Source: CAYHSR01 sp043821725
GTDB lineage: Bacteria > Patescibacteriota > Patescibacteriia > Magasanikbacterales > GWA2-37-8
Reading direction: 5' to 3'
Length of the DNA: 57,072 nucleotides
Assembly: GCA_043821725.1 (NCBI GenBank)
Contig: JBDRCM010000042.1
Location: forward strand, 1 to 57,072
Part shown: in pieces, positions 52,620 through 57,072 of the stretch
Layout: every line of letters begins with the position of its first letter
How positions within the stretch are numbered: the first letter of the stretch is position 1
Made by a program: the position numbers and the translations under genes
The notes under the pieces: model-generated
The model's input: only the letters and a program-made list of their open reading frames with translations
Told to the model about the DNA's origin: nothing
Databases searched by the model: none

Positions 52620-52755
52620 AAAAATGAACCCCTCCCTGTGCCAAGATCCCGCTAAGCTAAACCCTCGCTACGCTACGTTAAAACAGGGTAGTTAACTTGC
52701 TTGCTCGGTAATGAAAATAAATTTTCATTACCCTCGCTGCGCTGCGTTAAAAAAA
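52620..52755 (+). repeat. Palindromic modular repeat, copy B
   Basis: Starts AAAAATGAACCCCTCCCTGT and shares CCAAGA, GTTAACTTGCTTGCTCGG and CTCGCTGCGCTGCGTTAA with copies A and C. Its main hairpin is GGTAATGAAAAT-AA-ATTTTCATTACC (52707-52732), perfect over 12 bp. An extra arm (CGCTAAGCTAAACCCTCGC...TACGTTAAAA) is inserted where A has a simple CAAGA hairpin. With repeat F2 it fills the lexA-typA gap (52313-52806); no gene is seen there. Confidence 0.75.
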
Positions 52756-52806
52756 ACTCCCCGCGTAATTATGGGAAGCATTATTCTAAAAACTGAAAAA
52801 AGGGCA

Positions 52807-54606
52807 TTAAGAAGCAGGGTTTTTTTTTCTAACAGCCCTTACCCTCTCAATTTCAGTTAGATTGTGCTTTCTCAACCTGACATTTTTTGGCGTGATTTCC
52901 AAATACTCGTCTTCTGACATTATTTCTAGTCCCCTTTCAAGAGTCAATCCCATAGGCGGAGTCAGCTGAATGGCAACGTCAGAACCTGAAGCGCGCATGT
53001 TTGTAAGGTGTTTTCCTTTGTTTGGATTTACAGTCATATCCATACCTTTTGATGTATTGCCTATTACTTGCCCTTCATAGACGTCAATATTGGGTTCAAC
53101 ATATAAAACTCCGCGTTCTTGAAGATTAGCCAACGCATAAGCCAATACTTTGCCGGTTTCTCCAGAAATCATAGAACCGACATCGTGTTTTTTGATTTCA
53201 CCTACATGGGGTTTGAAGCCCGTCACTTCACTACATAAAATTCCTTCGCCTCTGGTATCAACAATAAATTCGCTTCTATACCCAAGCAGGCCTCTTGTAG
53301 AAATTTGATAAATTAAACGACTGTGTTTTTGTTCGGGCAGTATTGATATCATTTGTCCTTTTCTTTTGGACATTTTCTCAATGACTATCCCGGCTACTTC
53401 TTGCGGAATATCAAGAGTGACCTCTTCAAACGGTTCAAGTTTTACGCCATCAATTTCTTTTATTATAACTTGGGGTTGAGAAACTTGTATTTCAAAATTT
53501 TCCCTACGCATATTTTCCAGTAAAACAGCAACATGCAACTCCCCTCTTCCATAAACCTTAAAATAGTCAGCAGGAGAAAAATCAATTCTTAAACCCACAT
53601 TTACTTCAAGCTCTTTTTCCAAGCGTTTTTTAATTTGCTGGCTGGTCACATATTTTCCTTCTTTTCCGGCAAAAGGAGAATTATTTACCAAAAAATTCAA
53701 ACAAATCGTTGGTTCGTCAATTTTTATGGCCGGCAACAATTCTTGATTTTGATCAGTGCAAATCGTATCTCCAATATATATATCAGGCAGACCGGCCATC
53801 ATTATAATATCGCCTGCTGTGGCCTCTTCAACTTCTTTTCTATTAAGACCCTCAAATGTAAACAACTTTACAATAGTGCCTGGGATGATTTCGCCGTTAT
53901 GTTTTTTTGCAAAAACCTTTTCTCCGGTTTTAATTTTCCCTTGATAAACTCTGCCGATTCCCATACGGCCAAGATAATTGTCATAGGCAAGATTAAACGG
54001 CTGAAATGTAAACGCCAGAGAAATATTCACTTGAGCAGGAGGAATTTTTTCCAAAATAGTGTCAAGAAGAGGGACGAGATTATCTGATTCATCCTCTAAA
54101 TTTAATTTTGCTATTCCTTGCTTGGCAATAGAATAAACAGTAGTAAAATTCAGTTGTTCATCATTTGCTCCAAGATCCATAAAAAGCTCTAAAACTTTTT
54201 CATGTGCCCATTGCGGGCGCGCCGCCGGCTTGTCTATTTTATTTAAAATAACAATCGGTTTTAAACCAAGCTCCAAAGATTTTTTTAAAACAAATTTTGT
54301 CTGCGGCATTGGGCCTTCTTGAGCGTCAACAACCAACAGTACCGAATCAATGGAACGTAAAACCCGTTCTACTTCCGATCCAAAGTCCGCATGTCCCGGA
54401 GTATCCACTATATTAATCTTAGTGCCTTTATAAAAAACAGATGTATTTTTTGAATAAATTGTAATACCACGTTCTTTTTCAAGATCGTTTGAATCCATAC
54501 CTGTACTAGTATCAGTGCTCATGCCTGTCTGTTGCATCAAGGCGTCAGTAAGGCGTGTTTTGCCATGATCTACATGGGCTATAATTGCTATATTTCTAAT
54601 CTCCAT
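52807..54606 (-). CDS. typA: GTP-binding protein TypA/BipA
   Basis: Ribosome-associated translational GTPase linked to ribosome assembly and stress growth. G1 AHVDHGKTRLTDAL, G2 region ERGITI, G3 DTPGHADFG, G4 NKIDKP. EF-G-like domains II and III follow, then the TypA-specific C-terminal domain (GLLGYRSEFIVDTRGEG, MRASGSDVAIQLTPPMGLTLERGLE). Length 599 is normal. Start MEIRNIAIIAHVDHG is canonical. Confidence 0.96.
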   Translation of the reverse strand: MEIRNIAIIAHVDHGKTRLTDALMQQTGMSTDTSTGMDSNDLEKERGITIYSKNTSVFYKGTKINIVDTPGHADFGSEVERVLRSIDSVLLVVDAQEGPMPQTKFVLKKSLELGLKPIVILNKIDKPAARPQWAHEKVLELFMDLGANDEQLNFTTVYSIAKQGIAKLNLEDESDNLVPLLDTILEKIPPAQVNISLAFTFQPFNLAYDNYLGRMGIGRVYQGKIKTGEKVFAKKHNGEIIPGTIVKLFTFEGLNRKEVEEATAGDIIMMAGLPDIYIGDTICTDQNQELLPAIKIDEPTICLNFLVNNSPFAGKEGKYVTSQQIKKRLEKELEVNVGLRIDFSPADYFKVYGRGELHVAVLLENMRRENFEIQVSQPQVIIKEIDGVKLEPFEEVTLDIPQEVAGIVIEKMSKRKGQMISILPEQKHSRLIYQISTRGLLGYRSEFIVDTRGEGILCSEVTGFKPHVGEIKKHDVGSMISGETGKVLAYALANLQERGVLYVEPNIDVYEGQVIGNTSKGMDMTVNPNKGKHLTNMRASGSDVAIQLTPPMGLTLERGLEIMSEDEYLEITPKNVRLRKHNLTEIERVRAVRKKNPAS

Positions 54607-54725
54607 AAGAAATCATCCAGCTAATATTATTTTATTAAAAGTCCGCGAATACTCTGTTGCTTATGGCGTGGAGAGCGGGTATTTTTATTCCACGGCATGT
54701 TACAAGGTCGGGTTTATTTTCCGGA

Positions 54726-56009
54726 TTATCTTCTGTAATGGGAATAATTTCGGTGTCCTTGAGACGATCGTTTTTGGCTTTTTTGATAAGAATAATTATT
54801 TCCATGACCTTGTCCTGTGTGCTGATTTCCGCGTGAAAAACGACGTTGTTCTGTCTGTGGTGGTCTCTGTCTTTCAGGAGGAAGTAATGGCAAAGATATA
54901 ATTGGCAGTGATTTTCTTATCAGAAATTCAATTTTTTTTACATCGGCTTTTTGAGATGGAGTGACAAAAGAAATTGCTTTTCCATAGCGACCGGCTCTTC
55001 CTGTTCTGCCTATGCGATGAACATAATCTTCGGAATTATCAGGAAGATCAAAATTAATTACCAAAGAAATATCTTTTACATCAATTCCGCGAGCCGCTAT
55101 ATCAGTTGCCACCATTATGCGAAATTTTCCCTTTGTGAACCCTTCAAGTGCCACCTTTCTCTGCGCTTGAGAACGATTAGAATGAATTTCCGTTGCAGTA
55201 TGACCCATATTACGAATATCGCGAGCTATGCGTTTTGCTCCATGCTTGGTTCGTGAAAAAATCAGCACTTTGTCATTTAAATATTCCTGTAATACAGAAT
55301 CAAGCAAGCGCATTTTATCATTTTTTCTCACAACAAACAATTCTTGTTCGGTTTTTTCCGATGACGTTCCTTGCGGGTCAATTTCAATTCTAAGCGGAAT
55401 TCTCATAAATTCGCTTGCGAGCGATGAAATGGATTGAGGCATTGTTGCTGAAAATAACATTGTCTGTCGGTCTTTTGGCGCGCTTTGTAAAAGACGCCTA
55501 ATTTCCGGCAGAAAACCCACGTCAAGCATCCGATCAGCTTCATCAAGTATAATTGTATTTACTTTATCAAGCGAATAATATCCCTGATTCATCAAATCAA
55601 CCAAACGGCCGGGAGTGCCAATAATAATATGGGGCTTGGATTTTAACGCCCTTACTTGCGGATATTGAGGGGTTCCTCCAATTACAACTGCGCAACGCAG
55701 ACCCAATTGAGCGCCAACATCCTTTAATGCGCGCTCTATTTGAAGAGCAAGCTCGCGTGTTGGAGTTATAATTAACCCCTGCTTTTTACTTGGCAAAATC
55801 CGTTGGATCATTGGAATGCCAAAAGCAAGGGTCTTTCCGGTCCCTGTTTGTGCAATTCCAACAACGTCCTTTCCCTCCAAAGCAGACGGAATAACCTTTC
55901 GCTGTATGGGTGTTGGAATATCAAAACCCTTTTGCTTTAGTATATCAAGAAAATAGTCTCCTATACCAAGATTATGAAAACGATGTGTAATCTGTTGTTC
56001 TTGTGTCAT
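54726..56009 (-). CDS. DEAD-box RNA helicase
   Basis: ATP-dependent RNA helicase. Q motif GFDIPTPIQRK, I AQTGTGKTLAFGIP, Ia PTRELALQIE, Ib IGTPGRL, II DEADRMLDVG, III LFSATMP, IV LIFSRTKHGAKRIA, V ATDIAARGIDV, VI HRIGRTGRAGRYG. The tail (about 375-427) is Arg/Gly/Gln/Ser-rich, likely RNA-binding. The length of 427 fits RhlE-type enzymes. ATG 56009 is preferred (MTQEQQITHRFHNLG) over a TTG at 56054. It has a perfect consensus promoter and a leader that can fold over its start codon. Confidence 0.93.
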   Translation of the reverse strand: MTQEQQITHRFHNLGIGDYFLDILKQKGFDIPTPIQRKVIPSALEGKDVVGIAQTGTGKTLAFGIPMIQRILPSKKQGLIITPTRELALQIERALKDVGAQLGLRCAVVIGGTPQYPQVRALKSKPHIIIGTPGRLVDLMNQGYYSLDKVNTIILDEADRMLDVGFLPEIRRLLQSAPKDRQTMLFSATMPQSISSLASEFMRIPLRIEIDPQGTSSEKTEQELFVVRKNDKMRLLDSVLQEYLNDKVLIFSRTKHGAKRIARDIRNMGHTATEIHSNRSQAQRKVALEGFTKGKFRIMVATDIAARGIDVKDISLVINFDLPDNSEDYVHRIGRTGRAGRYGKAISFVTPSQKADVKKIEFLIRKSLPIISLPLLPPERQRPPQTEQRRFSRGNQHTGQGHGNNYSYQKSQKRSSQGHRNYSHYRR

Positions 56010-56054
56010 AATAATATGTGACCCGATTTTCTTCGAGGTCACGCAATGACACAA
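56001..56054 (-). promoter_or_regulatory. Nested hairpin over the helicase start codon
   Basis: Outer perfect 9-bp stem: minus-strand TTGTGTCAT (56054-56046) pairs with ATGACACAA (56009-56001), which includes the start codon itself. Inner stem GTGACC (56042-56037) with GGTCAC (56023-56018), extendable by CGA/TCG across one bulge. Another small palindrome, AAAGGATCTCCTTT, lies further upstream in the leader. Confidence 0.6.
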
Positions 56055-56105
56055 AAAAGAGTCGAGTCGCTCAAAGGATCTCCTTTAAGCTTAAATGAAT
56101 AGAGC

Positions 56106-56134
56106 ATTATACCATAAATATGATATTTTGTCAA
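56106..56134 (-). promoter_or_regulatory. Consensus promoter of the DEAD-box helicase
   Basis: Minus strand: -35 TTGACA (56134-56129), exactly 17 bases, -10 TATAAT (56111-56106), extended by TGG. It predicts a leader of about 90 bases. The rest of the 56135-56322 gap is AT-rich and I see nothing further in it. Confidence 0.85.
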
Positions 56135-56322
56135 GAGTTGCACAAAATGGTCACAGCAATATTATAAAATCTGTCACAAACTATGGACAAAAAAATATAC
56201 AGCGTTGTTTATTTGCGTTATTATATACATACCAGCATGGAAGCAATAATTGTTATTGAGGTTAATATACATTAAACTATGGCACATTTTTTGAATTAAA
56301 AAAATAATTATGGATTATTTAA

Positions 56323-56938
56323 TTTATTAAAATAACAGTAAGATTTATAAGAATAAATAAATCCGTTATCGCAAAAGATGAGAAAATTGCCTTACATTAT
56401 CTCAAAACCTTTTCAGATACTGCAAGAGAGCTTTTTTTAATTCTTGATTCTAAACTCAAAGTAATTGGCGCAAATGAATCTTTTTATAATAATTTCAAGG
56501 TTAAAAAAGAGAAAACTGAAAATAAGCTCGTATATAATTTGGGAGATGGCTAGTGGAATATTCCAGAGCTTAGAAAATTGTTAGAAGATATTTTGCCCAA
56601 AAGCAATGTTTTTAATGATTTTGAAGTTTGTAAAAAATTTCCAAAAATCGGATTAAAAATCATGTTACTCAATGCCAGGCGACTGGATAGTATCAATCAG
56701 ATATTATTGGCTTTTGAAGATATTACATTGAAAAAATCTGGAAGTTAAATTATCCAATTACACCAAAGACCTTGAAAAAGCAGTAAGATCAAAAACAAAA
56801 GAGCTGAAAATTCGTATTGATGAGCTAAAAAAATTAAATGATATTATGGTCGGTAGAGAGATAAAAATGGTGGGGTTAAAAGAAGACATCATAAAACTTA
56901 AACAAAAGGATTCCAGAATGAATCGCCTAAAAAAATGA
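56323..56938 (+). pseudogene. Decayed PAS-domain sensor gene
   Basis: The frame beginning FIKITVRFIRINKS has no usual start codon. It gives a clear PAS domain (ELFLILDSKLKVIGANESFYNNF, NKLVYNLGDG, then WNIPELRKLLEDILP, FPKIGLKIMLLNARRL, ILLAFEDIT). It is broken by a TAG at 56551-56553 where relatives have Gln (GNGQWDIP). A one-base slip in the A run near 56736 moves the rest to another frame: VKLSNYTKDLEKAV...RIDELKKLNDIMVGREIKMVGL, the usual coiled coil after such PAS domains. It ends at a TGA that overlaps repeat C. Relatives continue into a histidine kinase or stop here. Three defects make it a pseudogene. Confidence 0.75.
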
Positions 56939-57072
56939 ACCCCTCCCTGTGCCAAGAGCACAGGGTATCAGGTCAAAAGGCATAATGTCTGCGACTCTAC
57001 CCCGTGGCAAGACCACGGGGTATTTTACCTGCGCTCGCTCGGAAATGAAAACAAGTTTTCATTTCTCTCACT
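56931..57072 (+). repeat. Palindromic modular repeat, copy C (runs off window)
   Basis: Starts AAAAATGAACCCCTCCCTGT. Three perfect hairpins: CCCTGTGC-CAAGA-GCACAGGG (56945-56965), TACCCCGTGG-CAAGA-CCACGGGGTA (56998-57022) and GAAATGAAAAC-AA-GTTTTCATTTC (57042-57065), the last preceded by the arm GCGCTCGCTCGG. It overlaps the stop codon of the PAS pseudogene. Confidence 0.75.

Noticed and set aside
50378..56553. Possible reassignment of TAG to Gln in this organism (two in-frame TAGs in sensible frames).
   Set aside because: Intact housekeeping genes alr, serS, ddl and the Xer gene end in TAG at the family's normal C-terminus, so TAG is a working stop codon.

Overview
The window looks like a piece of a small-genome bacterium of the Patescibacteria (CPR) group, probably Parcubacteria-like. 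I infer this from the AT-rich sequence, tightly packed genes that often overlap by a few bases, mostly missing Shine-Dalgarno motifs, a lysyl-tRNA synthetase with an unusual motif 3 (GFGVSERLF), and a type IV pilus set with no secretin or outer-membrane gene in view. No tRNA, rRNA or CRISPR array was found.

Layout. 1-9200: a minus-strand block for cell wall and translation (PBP2, GreA, LysS, a cytidylyltransferase, an RdgB-Nudix fusion, SerS, alanine racemase, FtsQ). It is flanked by two inverted copies of a MITE-like element. 9275-15618: a Xer-type recombinase, then Ddl, an M23 peptidase, GltX, a TrmH methyltransferase and a WecG/TagA glycosyltransferase. 15870-19492: a receiver protein and two tandem membrane histidine kinases. 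19573-33450: one long minus-strand type IV pilus operon, pilB-pilC-fimT-like-giant adhesin pilin-pilW-like-LamG pilin-pilX-like-PilM/SH3 fusion-two pilins, with a promoter upstream of pilB and a terminator after the last pilin. 33473-35031: a divergent kinase-receiver pair whose -35 box abuts that of the pilus operon. 35282-42708: a secreted beta-propeller protein, LigA, prepilin peptidase, the major pilin, another receiver and a canonical PilM. 42875-49096 (plus strand): CysS, a small conserved-looking unknown, a VirB4/VirD4-like membrane ATPase and DnaX. 49100-50430: an island of very small genes, each with its own promoter, strong ribosome binding site and/or terminator. 50433-56009: a LexA/UmuC-type SOS pair, TypA and a DEAD-box helicase. 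56323-56938: a decayed PAS-domain gene, cut off by a repeat that runs out of the window.

How it fits together. The pilus genes and three kinases with stand-alone receivers suggest a regulated surface appendage. It seems decorated with large glycan- or protein-binding modules: a seven-bladed propeller, LamG domains and tandem beta-rich repeats carried on prepilin-type N-termini. A PilM fused through a membrane helix to an SH3b domain may tie the cytoplasmic motor platform to the cell wall. This would suit a host-attached or DNA-importing lifestyle (inference).

The most novel signals are (1) the pilin-anchored giant adhesin with a self-closing seven-bladed propeller, (2) the PilM-TM-SH3 fusion, (3) three families of small palindromic repeats, one of which appears to deliver a promoter to gltX and lexA and others whose hairpin stems differ in sequence but stay perfectly paired, (4) a nested hairpin hiding the start codon of the DEAD-box helicase, and (5) the small-gene island.
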